From: Xylocopa sonorina
Lineage: Eukaryota; Arthropoda; Insecta; Hymenoptera; Apidae
DNA: 64,000 nt
Assembly: GCF_050948175.1 (NCBI RefSeq)
Contig: NW_027490489.1
Coordinates: forward strand, 62,001 to 126,000
Reading direction: 5' to 3'
The notes below the pieces were generated by a model. That model did not search any database and was not told where the DNA came from. It was given only the letters and a program-made list of their open reading frames with translations. The translations under genes and the position numbers were made by a program. Below, piece by piece: positions 38,443 through 49,674 of this stretch (the first letter of the stretch is position 1; every line of letters starts with the position of its first letter).

Positions 38443-38742
38443 ATGGATGTGTCCAACAAGGCAACGATGAACAGAGTTAAATTTAATATTATGATGTTTA
38501 TTATTTTACTTATAGTATATTTGTTTTTCTGGAATTTTGCCAAAAAACAATGTTCAGGATGTCGACAGATGAATATATTTGCCTTAAAATTACAAGAGCC
38601 AACAATTTCGAAAGTAGAATATTTCGTTACTTCGCTAACCGAATCATTGCAAACGTTAAGTAAAGTGCGTGCCTTTCAAAACAGTTAAATGCAAATTACG
38701 ATACAACGTTTCAAAGAAATGGTACGTGCCACTGTTTTTTAA
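38443..38742 (+). pseudogene. Decayed membrane-anchored coding fragment (right copy)
   Basis: The counterpart of 9,779-10,078. It has the same N terminus and hydrophobic segment (residues 17-33) but reads TAA instead of CAG after residue 81, so the frame ends at 38,688 although homology runs on to 38,742. Substitutions relative to the left copy include S16I, R39G and E49K-type changes. The nonsense change is private to this arm. Confidence 0.45.
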
Positions 38743-38828
38743 TTTCCGTTTATTTAATCAAAGGAAATTTAATTGAAATATCCGCAAAATTTGAGGACAA
38801 AAAGTTATTGTAATTTTACGCAGCATAT

Positions 38829-39194
38829 ATGATGATGATAAAGGATAAGTATACGGAACTGAAAATGGAAAGTAGCGAGCAGAAAAAGAAACTGATGGAG
38901 CTACAAAGTAGATTGATACATCCGGCAAATGATGATTCTAGTTTAATAAAATCTGTTAATCAAAGAACTATTGCAAAAATCAAGTATAATCAATATTACT
39001 TCTGCTCAAAGGCTACAATAGAATTGGAACGAAATGGGTACAAAACAGGCAATTATATCTATACGTTCTATTCTATGCAAAGGCAAATATTTCGAAGAGA
39101 AAAGATGTGTTACTTACAAATTACTTATGTTCCTAGATATCTCACTAATTCAGGCTTCTTGTCTTGCAGAACTAGTCATTCATTTAACATGTAA
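38829..39194 (+). pseudogene. Decayed coding fragment, Lys/Glu-rich helix with extension (right copy)
   Basis: A 121-codon frame whose first 40 residues are the helix also seen at 9,558-9,692. It then continues (TIAKIKYNQYYFCSKAT, IELERNGYKTGNY) where the left copy has a stop. An acceptor-like TTTACGCAG precedes it here but reads CAA in the left copy. No known family is recognised. It may be a second exon of the locus starting at 38,443, but the frames do not join in phase at the sites I can see, so a working spliced gene is unlikely. Confidence 0.4.
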
Positions 39195-41392
39195 AGGTGT
39201 CGAAGAATAGTAAAAGATTTTTATATTTCATAGCCTCACTCGATACGTCGATTGGATCACGCAAAATATCGGACATTAATTGCATCTACATCTTCAGACC
39301 TTAAATATATAATTGCAACAACATATTTAATAGCGTTTTAATAACATTTTTCTAATTGTTTATATCTATGTCAAATAAATATATATTAATCGAATAAGTG
39401 GCTTTACCAAAGAATAAAGGTATCTGAGGCTTACAAATCGGAGCATTACATAACAAACGTGCATCACATATATAATATTACATGTAACAAAAGATGAAGA
39501 CCAAAAAGATCGTACATAAGTTGAATCCACAATGCGGTCATAGAGATACAGAAACGGCAAAAATTCCAAACAATAATTTAAAAAATTCAAAAAGTGGGGA
39601 GTGAAATTCCATCTCCTTGACGATGATAAGGAACAATTCTGACTCATGCACTACAATATCCCAAACAGCCAGCGATTGGCACGCCAATGACAATGGATGG
39701 AACGAATTCCGTGACAGAACTGTGCTAACAAAGTGCTCCTACTCAGCTTTCGAAATGGCATACTGTTAGCACTGGGGCGGCATTCGTATCACGGCACTAT
39801 TAAAGCACCGAGATATAGCACACGGGCTACACGGCCGTGACAATGACACTATCAGCTCACCATAGCTACACGCGTGGTTGTGGCGTAGGCTGACATTTAC
39901 TAATGAGGAAGCTGTTTCCATAAAAATTATAAGCAAATATGAAAAATGACTAAACTGTGCAGTTTATTTATTTTGATTCCAATATAGATACACCGGCACA
40001 AAACAAAGATATAAGAACTCGATTTTATTATTTTCTATAAACTAGCTCGATAGGGCGATTTTTTCCATAAAGTCGATAATTACTTTGTCATAATAATATA
40101 TACACTTATTTTATATATATTTTCTTCAATTTATTGTTACAAATTCATGCAATGGAGGGTTACATTAAATACGATGACAGCATGTTATTTCAAAAATTAC
40201 ACAAGGCGAAGTTAGGGACGCAACAGCATGAATTTTTATTTTATAAGTAATATTTTTTTTATAAATAATATTTTTAGTCTATGATGGATTGAAAGAAATA
40301 TATATACCACTCGCTCAGTAACTATAAATATAGGAAAACGACCATCAAAATGTCTATCAATACTCATATGCTGAACATCTACTGACATCTAACGGTTCTA
40401 ATTTGTATGAAAGCACAGGTTCCCCATTGCCAAATGTGATCCCGCGTCATTGCTGAGGAGATTCATGAATGTAGCAATGATGCGCGTGTCACCATGGTGC
40501 TGGTTCTGCGCGATTCGCTTGTCTAGAACGTGCTGGTAACACGTTCTGGCATTTTAGTCAACGAATCCGGTCACAGATGACTACGAATCAGTTGACACTC
40601 CTCGGAAGTGGCAATATAGTGCCGGCATGGTGTCGCTACCATCTTGCCGTTTGATATCTGGGATGCTTTTTAGTGCATTATTCGGAATTGAACGTGAACA
40701 CATAGCTACTTAATTGCGAATTTGTGTGTACTGTGGCGTGGTGACGTCACAAGGCTCGCTCACGACCCCCCTCCCTGCTTCGGTTAGACTAGCTCGCAGA
40801 TCACCACCCTTGCGAGAAGCGCGACACGGACCATCGCGATAGCTGTATTTGCGAGGAGCGTGGAATACACGATGGTAGAACCTCCCCCCCCCCCGTTCTT
40901 TTCTCTCTCACCGTTCTAAGGATTAGTCTGGCGAGCTGATGGCAGAAGACCGCAGGTTCACGGAAGAGCTGTGCGTCGAGGTAGCGTGACGGGCTCGACG
41001 GTGGAGGAGTCGGGAAGTGAGCAAGAAGAGACCCTGAAGCCCGAAGGATACGATCCAGAGCCCTGCAACGATAAGACCGCTGCTATAGTCCATGGAGAGG
41101 AACAGGATGGTTCTCGGGTGTGAGAAGGACCTCCACCCCTCCCCTGAGCCCATGGAGAGGAAAACTCAAGATGCGCAGCGGAATTGCAGATGAGCCGTGG
41201 AAAGCGCGGCGCGCGACACGCGCCGCAGTTCAAATAATCCAGAGGACCCCCTCTAGACACACCAGAGGGGGCGATCAGGGAAGATCGCCGAAATCCACCG
41301 ATCGATGCCCCGAACAATACCGAAGCGTATGGCCCTACCCCACCAAGGAGCCCTAAGGAGGATCTAAGGGGATCCGAAGACCCCCAGCAAAC

Positions 41393-41402
41393 CTATATAA
41401 TG
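41393..41402 (+). promoter_or_regulatory. TATA box of the LTR
   Basis: CTATATAATG, conserved with the copy at 17,536-17,544. Likely core promoter of the LTR. Confidence 0.45.
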
Positions 41403-41495
41403 AGGTAGCCAGCACGAAGACAGCCTCTTATCCTTCTCAACGACTTAGCGACTACTTAGCGAGCAACCGAGCAAGCGATTATACGGAGCGATTCG

Positions 41496-41498
<3 letters not shown>

Positions 41499-41556
<58 letters not shown>

Positions 41557-41569
41557 GGTAGACGGACTG
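41499..41569 (+). repeat. GA microsatellite in the LTR
   Basis: Around 30 GA dinucleotides with a few interruptions. The corresponding CT tract in the other copy (about 17,373-17,405) is shorter and less pure. Confidence 0.85.
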
Positions 41570-42655
41570 AACGAGATCCATACTTGTTGGAAACGAGAAC
41601 GTGAGTCCTTATACGCTAAAGCGTCCCATTTGTTCCCTACCGCAATTGTGATATCGCGTATTGTAATTTGTATTGTATAATGGGTGGTGATCCACGGTCA
41701 TTCGCGGCGTGTCGTATACCCTTTTGTAATACCGCGTCGAGGCAATCTAGAAAGAAGCCGTGAGTTCAGTATCCCGCGACCCTAATTTGCGCACTCGGCT
41801 AGAAGCTGTCGAGCGATAGAGTATTTCGAAATTTCGAGGGTTATCTTGAACCGGGTTACCCCGGGTTGCGTGGTTTACTAGTGTTTGCTACTTTTTGAGT
41901 AACTGGCGCCCAAAAAGTCCCAGCCTCGCAGCTTCGAAATACTCGCTGGATAGGAAATTTATTGTTCTGTACTTCGCGTTGCAGAATCACGCGGATATTC
42001 TGTACCACGATATAACCCCGGATTAAACTTCTGGATACCCCGTTATTATTGGTTCTATATACCCTTTTCTTGCGGATTGAAACGGGGAAAACCGTCACAG
42101 TACATAATTATACATGACTGCATAAGAAGGATATCATATACTTTTATAATGAATGCGATATAAGAATATAAAACGAAGAACTATCCACTCCCATCAGGAG
42201 TAAAAACAATGTTTGGTACGCAAAGTATATTGCAAAATATAATCAAGCAGTTAATATATCAAATCACAGCACACAATAAATCACTGAATGTATAATGATA
42301 TGAATAGTAAGAAAAACATATTTACCTGTTAGATGTTTATAAATTCAAATTTAAAAGTCCAAGTCACATTTAATATATTATTGTTTAACAAGGTGATTTA
42401 ATGTTGTTTCAAATAGATGTGCAGAACTAGCTCGTACTTCTGTCAATGTAATTTCATTCGAAAAATACAAAGGATAAGAGGAAATATTCTCCAATATATA
42501 ACATATATAAATCAACGGATGCAAGAGAGAACACTCGACCTCGGTATAACGAGACCGGGGCGTCATCCTGCAGTAATCGTATAACGCATGTTCCGAGGTG
42601 GTGTAGAGAGGGAATGTGGAGGGTGAAAAGCATAAAATAACAACAATTTAACTAA

Positions 42656-42826
42656 AGAGAAAGAGAAAGAAAATATGTGGAAGCATTGCATTCATTAAGA
42701 GGAAATCCTAGAAATATCAAACAACAGATTATATACCATACTGTAAGGGTAAGGTACAACGAAATAGACGATATCGTGAGAGAAACTAAAAAAATCGAGA
42801 AACCTAAAAAGAAAATAATAATTTAG
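42656..42826 (+). pseudogene. Decayed coding fragment, basic C-terminal piece (right copy)
   Basis: A frame of 56 codons without a start, opening just after a TAA at 42,653 and ending in a Lys/Ile-rich tail before TAG. It reads RERERKYVEALHSLRGN and RYNEIDDIVRETKKIEK. The left copy has a TAG in place of the first Leu. It looks like a terminal exon or a relic of one; the family is not recognised. Confidence 0.4.
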
Positions 42827-43055
42827 ATTGAGCGAATCAATATCACTGATCCCGGCAAGCTTAATGGAAAACGCATAACGATGAATCGGTTAGAGTATAA
42901 GATAGATGTTGGTCGCGGTTTGAGTGGCCCTGGGATTCCTTTGCCCGCATCAGGGCAGGCAGTAGGATGGTGGAGGGCCTGCCCTCCTGTTGCTTGGATC
43001 TATAGAATTCACATTCTATTGTAGAGTAGAAGCAGATAATTATAATGCTTTTCAT

Positions 43056-46000
43056 AGAAGATTACAGCTTACTTAATTCGAAACGTTGAAATGAGATGAG
43101 TCATGGCATTGTATAATGCATTAGTACTCTATTGTCTCGACATGTAGACACTACGAAGGGCAATCCTGTTGCATGGAGCTGTAGAATTTACATTCTTATG
43201 AAGTTTTAAAGCAGATAAGCATAGAGCTATGCATAAGAGATTACAGCATTCTTACTTTGAACCGATGAAATGGGATGCGCCAGCGCATTGCATGGAGAAT
43301 TCTACCTCGATTGCTTTAACAGACAGACACTACGGAGCGCCATGCCGTTGCATGGAATTATATAGTTCACATTCTACTGAAGACCTCTAACAGTTAAGCA
43401 TAATGTTATGGATATATGATTACAGATTCTTTGCTTTGAAACGTTGAAATGAGATGCGACATCGCGCTGCATGAAGTATTATAAATGTCTTGCTTGGACA
43501 CGTAGAGATCTGGAAACGATATTCCGTTGCAAGTAAGTATAGGATTCACATCCTTCTAAGGTCTAGATGCAGACAAATGTAACATATTGCATAGAACATT
43601 GCAATTTACCATGAATCATTGAAAGGACTTGCGACATCGTGTTGAATGAAGCAATAGAAATCTATTGCTTCGAAAAGTAGACATCTAAGAACGCAATTCC
43701 CTTGCAAGGAAGTATATAAATCACAGTCTTTTGGCGTGTATATGCAGACAAGCATAACGAGATGTGTAGAGTATTTTTATCTACTTACATACTTCGAACT
43801 GTTGATATCAAATGCGATATCGCGTTTTATATAGTATTAGAAATCTATTGCTTCAATACGAGCACATCCAGAAACGCTACCTCCTGGCAAGATATTGTAG
43901 GATTTTTATACTGTTGACGTGTAGAAGCAGATAAACGAAACGAGTTTCATTGAATATTAAATCTCAACACGCGTCATTGAAATGAGATGCGACATCGATC
44001 TGAATAAAGTAATAGAACTTTATTGCCTCGACAAGTAGATATCTAAAAACGCTATTCCCCTGCAAGGAAGTGTAGGGTTCACATTCGCTAGAAGTGTTGA
44101 AGAGTTAAACGTAACGCGCTGCATTGAATATTACATCTTACATTACACATTGAAATGTGATTGATGAATGATGAGAGATCGCGATGAATGATGTATTAGA
44201 ACTCTATTGCTTCGACACATTTACAACTAGAATCGCTATCCTCTTGTCAGGAAGTGTCGAAACCACACTTTTGGGGCGTAGAAGCAGATAAGCATAATGA
44301 TATATATAGTGCATTAAAATCTACAGACATACCTCGAACTGTTGATATGAAACGCGATATTGCGAAGCATGAAGCATAGGAAATTAAATGCTTCGGCACC
44401 TGGACATCTAGAAACGATATTCCCGGGCAAGGAAGTGTAGAGTTCACATTCAATTGATGTGCAGAAGCAGATAAACATAACGCGATACGATGAATATTAC
44501 ATCATATCATGCGGCATTGAAATGAGTTGCGATATCGCACTGAATGAAGTAAGAGAACTCTATTGCTTCTACGCGTAGATACCTAGAAGCGCCATCCCGT
44601 TGGAAGAAAGTGTGGGATTTATATTCTTTTTGTATGCAGATACACAAAGCGCGTTGCATTGAATACTATATCTTAACGCGGAACAATGAAATGAGATGCG
44701 ACATCGCGCGGAATCAGGTAACAGAACCCTGTTGTTTTTACACGTTGACATCTAGGAACGCTATTCTCTTGCGAGGAAGTGTAGCATCACATTGTTTTGC
44801 AGTGTAGAAGCAGGTAAGCATAGTCTGATTTATAGATCATTAAAATCTACATACATACTTCGAACTCTTGATGTGGAATGCTATATCGCATTCTATGAAG
44901 CATTAGAACTCCTTTGCCTCGATTTGTAGACATCTAGAAACACTGTTCCGTAGCAAGTAAGTGATGCATCCACTTTCATTTGAAGTGTAGACGAGATATA
45001 CATAACGCGTTGCTTTGAGATTACATCTGATCATGTGACATAGAAATGAGGTGCGATATCGCGTTCTTTGAAGAATTAGAACATTATTGTTTCGATGCGT
45101 GCACAGCTAGAAACGCTGTTCGGTAGCAAGCAAGTGCGGTATTTACATTATTTTCAAATGCAGACGAGATATACGTAACGCTTGCGTTGACATTGCATCT
45201 TAACATGAGACATAGATATGAGATGCGATATAGAGCTACATGAAGTATTAGAAATCTATTGCTTCGATACGTAGACATCTGGAAACGCTACTCCGAAGCA
45301 AGGAAGTATGGCGTTTACATTATTTTGAAGTCTAGATGAAATATACATAACTTGTTGCAACGAAAGGTACACCTTATTGTGAGACATAGAAATGTCATGC
45401 GATATCGCGTTTTAAGAAGCATTAAAACACTATTGCTCTAATACGTAAGCAACTGCAAACGCTATTACCTAGCAAGGAAGTGTCGCATTTACATTCACTT
45501 GACGTGTAGACGAGGTATACATAACACTTCGCTATGAATATTATAACTTATCATGGGACATAGAATTGAGTTGCGAAATCGCGTTTAAAGAAGTATTAGA
45601 ACACTATTTCCTCGTTCTGTAGTCAGCTGAAAACGATTTTTCCTAGCACGGAAGTGCGGTAGTTACATTCTTTTGAAGTGTGGAGGAGGTATTCATTACA
45701 CTTCGCAATGAATATTATATCTTAGCACGAAACATGGAACTGAGCTGCGATATCGCTTTTTAAGAGGCATTTGAACTCTATTGCTTCAATTCGTAGACAA
45801 CTGGAACCGCTATTTCCTAGCAAGAAAGTGTGGCATTTACATTCTTTTCATGTGTAGACAAGATATACATAACCCTTCGCTTTGAATATTATATCTTATC
45901 ATGAAACAGAGAAATGAGATGCGACATCGCGTCTTAAGAGGCATTGGAAACCTATTGCTTCGATACGTAGACATCTGGAAACGCTATTTCCTACCAAGGA

Positions 46001-47079
46001 AGTTCCGCATTTACATCCTATTGAGGTATTAACGAGGTATACATAACACCTCGCAATGAATAGTATATCTTATGATGAAACATAGAAGTGAGATGCGATA
46101 TCGCGTTTTAAGAAGCATTAGAACTCTATTGCTTCGATACGTAGACATCTGGAAGAGCCAATTCCTTGCAAGCAAGAGTCGCACTTACATTCATTTGAAG
46201 TATGGACGAGGTGTACATAACACTTCGCAATGAATAATATATCTTATGATGAAACATAGACGTGAGATGCGATATCACGTTTTAAGAAGCATTAGAACTC
46301 TCTTGCTTCGATACGTAAGCAACTGCAAACGCTATTTCCTAGCAAGGAAGTGTGGCATTTACATTCTTTTGAAGTGTAGACGAGGTATACATAACACTTC
46401 GCAATGAACATTATAACTTATCATGAAACATAGAAATGAGATGCGATATCGCGTCTTAAGAATCATTACAACTCTATTGCTTCGATACGCAGCCATCTGG
46501 AAACGCATTTCCTAGCAAGGATATGTGGCGTTTACATTCTTTTGAGGTGTGGACGAAGTATACATAATACTTCGCAATGAATATTATATTTTGCCATGAA
46601 GCACAGAAATGAGATGCAATAACGCGTTCTAAGAAGCATTAGAACTCTATTGCTTCGATACGAAGATACCTGGAAACGCATTTCCTGGCAAGGAATACTC
46701 GCCTTTGCATTCCTTTGAAGTGTAAACGAGGTATACATTACACTTCACAATGAATATTATATCTTATCTTGAATCATAGAAATGTGAAGCGATATCGCGT
46801 TTTAAGAAACATTAGAACTATATTGCTTCGATACGTATAGAACTGGAATCGCTATTTCCTAGCATGGAAGTGTGGCATTTACATTCTTGTGAAGTGTGGA
46901 CGACGTATACATAAGATATCGCAATTAATATTACATCTTATCGTGAAACATAGAACTGAGATGTGATATCGCGTTTCAAGAAGCATTAGAACTCTATTGC
47001 TTCGATACGTAGATATCTGCAAACCTTATTTCCTAGCAAGGAAGTGTCGCATTTACATTCTTTTGATGTGAATACGAGG
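43056..47079 (-). repeat. 175-bp satellite array, minus orientation
   Basis: It begins with the divergent edge subtype (43.06-44.9 kb, mirror of 5.6-6.85 kb), with about four more monomers than the left side, passes through ACGGAATAG-like types at 45 kb, and becomes more regular from 45.4 kb. Orthology with the left arm is convincing up to about 45.4 kb. The array stops at GAATACGAGG, where the LTR element begins. Confidence 0.93.
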
Positions 47080-48758
47080 TGTCACGTCCGGCGAAACTAT
47101 TTTCCGTTGCTCCGTAGGCTTTACGACACGAGCCTATTATTCGGCAATTCGGTCCGCGGGAACGCGTTAAGACCGAGTCCGACAATTTCGGCTGACGCGA
47201 TACTAGCGAAAACACCCGCGATGATAAGGGAATGACCCTACCTTTCGATGACTTCTCTCTCGATTTGTACGTAGAAATGGCGTTGAGGATCGTTCGCTGG
47301 GATCGTAGCGGAGTTCGGTCGGTTGGCTGCTGCGGAAATCTCGATCAGTCGTCAGCGAAGAGGAGGACGGCTGCTGGAATTCAGCGATGATGCAGAGGAA
47401 CCAGCGGTGATAGTAGCAGCTTCGGCTGCGAATGTGGCAGAATCGGCGTGATGCGTCGGGGTGTCTGGATCGAAAGCGTCGGCGGTCGCTTTGGAAAGCG
47501 GCATCTGGGCTGGTGCGAAGGCAGGTCGCTGGTATACGAGGACTCTCGGAACGTCCTCCAAATATTCACGCACAAGTGATCGTAAGAAATTCGTCCTACC
47601 CGCACGTCGCGTTCTTCACAAACCGGAAGCACGATTCATTCACCAGGTTTTTTCTGTACTTTCGACTAAGATCAGAAGGATAAGCGGCGATCCGCTCTAT
47701 CTCAACGTCACAATGCCGATTTCTATACTCCTTCAAGGTGATGAAGAGCAAACCCAGTTGTATGGAAGAACCCGTGGAAGGATTCGTAGTTAAATGTAAT
47801 GTTAAAAGTAGAACCAGTATTATAAACACTTGATAAAATTAATGGATGTGGAAATAGTAGACTTGGTAAAAGAACTTGTACTTGGATATAGTAAAAGTAA
47901 AAATAAAATATATTCCAGGTTTAAAGTATACAAGAACTGGAATTATTGTAAGACTAAGACTAAGTTAAAATGGAAATAGAAGCACGATGCCTGAACCTCA
48001 CATTGAGGTGGCTAACGACCTAGAACTAGAGGTTTCGACTCCTCGGTAGGAGATCTCAAGTCAGAGTGTGTGCTCTGGAGACGCGTCTCGGACTTCCACG
48101 GTTCGCGAGGCGCTACGGTCGCGGACGCTCGTGGTAGGGAGATCGCGGTCCCGCGAGTGGGGGACTCGCGTCTCGTGGCGGGGAGCGCGCGGTACAGCGA
48201 GTGGGAATTCGCGGCCTGTGGTGGGGCTAGCGGCGCATGCCGCTGGCCGGACGCATCTTACGCGTTTGACTTATGAGCAAATACAATATGGACTTACAAT
48301 TATGTGTGTGTTGTTTGTGTCTTACATTCGTGTCGTGTGTAACTTAGATCTAGGTTTTCTTATATATGCGTCATGATATGGTATGTATGTGCTAGCTTAG
48401 AAGTAATATATAGGTTCTAGCAGATACTGTTCCCGGAATTGGAAAAGTCACCATTCAGGTGATGGGCTGCGGCTACGTCTTCCTGCAGGACGGAATCCTC
48501 GGTGCGAGGGAGATAGGGCTGCCCGTCCTTGGTGCGGGCGAGACAGGTATACTCGGTGGTGCGAGTGAGACACTGGTGCCCGTTACGAGCGAGACAGGTA
48601 TACTCGGCGGTGCGAGTGAGGCAGCAGAACTCGGTGTGTACAGCACATTTCCAGTTGCTGGTTCTGCAAGCGAGTTTGACTGTTTCCATGCGTCCAGGGG
48701 TTGATGCTGGAAGGTGCGAGGAGGTTGATGGATGGCAGGCGGTACGCCTGACGTCACA
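47080..48758 (-). mobile_element. LTR-type element, family 2, at a satellite strand switch
   Basis: A 1,679-bp non-satellite block with termini TGTCACGTCC...GACGTCACA, i.e. TG...CA with near-perfect 9-bp inverted ends. Its minus-strand start (GTGACGTCAGGCG, then CGCCTGCC) matches the start of the element at 49,675, which gives the family and orientation. The flanks are GAGG and AAAT, so there is no target duplication. The satellite is minus on the left and plus on the right. Overlapping short frames (up to 110 codons) in several phases look spurious. A 51-bp unit is repeated inside it at 48.5-48.63 kb. Confidence 0.65.
48495..48635. repeat. 51-bp minisatellite inside the LTR element
   Basis: AGACAGGTATACTCGG recurs at 48,541 and 48,592, and GGTGCGAGTGAG follows at the same 51-bp spacing; degenerate partial copies lie on both sides. 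It accounts for the repetitive short frames here. Confidence 0.65.
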
Positions 48759-49674
48759 AAATGCGACACTTCCTTTCTATGAAATTACGTTCCCAGATAT
48801 CTCTGTATAGAAGCTATAGAGTTCTAATGCCCCTTAAAACCCGATATCGCATCTCATTTCAATGTTTCGTGATAAGATATAATATTCATTGTTGAGTGTT
48901 ATCTATACCTCGCACTCACTTCAAATGAATGTAAATGTGACACTTCCTTGCTAGGAAATAGCGTCTGCAGATGTCTACGTATGGTAGCAATAGAGTTCTA
49001 AAGCTTCTTAAAACGCGATATCTCATCTCATTTCTATGATTCATGATAAGATATAATATTCATTGCAAAGTGTTACGTATACCTCGTATACACTTCAAAT
49101 GAATGTAAGTGCGACACTTCGTTGCTACGTAGTAGCGTTTGCAGTTGTCTAGGTATCGAAGCAATAGAGTTCTGATGCTGCTTATAAATCGATATCGCAT
49201 CTCATTTCTATGTTTCATGATAAGATATGATATTCTTTGCAGAGTGTTATGTATACCTCGTATACACTTCAAATGAATGTAAATGCCACTCTTCCTTGCT
49301 GGGAAGTACCGTTTGCAGATATCTACGTATCGAAGCAATAGAGTTCTAATGCTTCTCAAAACGCCATATCGCATCTGATTTCTATGTTTCATGATAAGAT
49401 ATAATATTCATTGCGAAGTCCTATGTATACCTCGCATACACTTGATATGAATGTAAGTGCGACACTTCCTTGCTACGAAATAGCATTTGCAGATGTCTAC
49501 GTATCTAAACAATAGAGTTCTAATGCTTCTTAATACGCGATATCGCATCTCATTTCTATGTCTCATGATAAGATATAATATTCATTGCAGAGTGTTATGT
49601 ATATTTCGTCTACACTTCAGAAGCATGTAAATGCCAAACTACCTTGCCACGGAATAGTAATTCTAGATGTCTAC
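48759..49674 (+). repeat. 175-bp satellite array, plus orientation
   Basis: About five monomers of the CTCGTATACACTTCAAATG type, running from the LTR end to GATGTCTAC, where the next insert starts. Confidence 0.93.

Larger units (their letters stand above)
40732..42099 (+). mobile_element. LTR-type element (solo LTR), family 1, with GTAC target duplication
   Basis: A 1,368-bp insertion absent from the left island, bracketed by GTAC at 40,728-40,731 and 42,100-42,103. Its ends are TGTGGCGTGG...CCGTCACA, giving TG...CA termini with an imperfect inverted repeat of about 8 bp. Inside are a TATATAA box at 41,393-41,402, a long GA microsatellite (about 41,499-41,569), the family block from TGTGAGAAGG at 41,119, and CTGGCGCCCAA at 41,903-41,913. 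That last block looks like a retroviral-type primer-binding site, so the insert could instead be a remnant containing a shorter LTR (41,119 to about 41,903) plus adjoining internal DNA. The terminal TG/CA and clean duplication favour a single long LTR. Confidence 0.8.
38330..42990. other. Right non-satellite island (right arm of large inverted repeat)
   Basis: The reverse complement of the left island, lacking about 960 bp present there (the join follows TTATC at 38,320-38,325) and gaining a 1,368-bp LTR insertion. It contains the same decayed coding fragments, now on the plus strand, and the same GC-richer block at about 39,660-40,660. Nothing else gene-like is visible. Confidence 0.9.

Noticed and set aside
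47352..47793. Several 70-110 codon frames in the 47.1-48.8 kb element
   Set aside because: Open in five phases at once in GC-rich LTR DNA, with no conserved motif and no matching frame in the related element at 49.7 kb.
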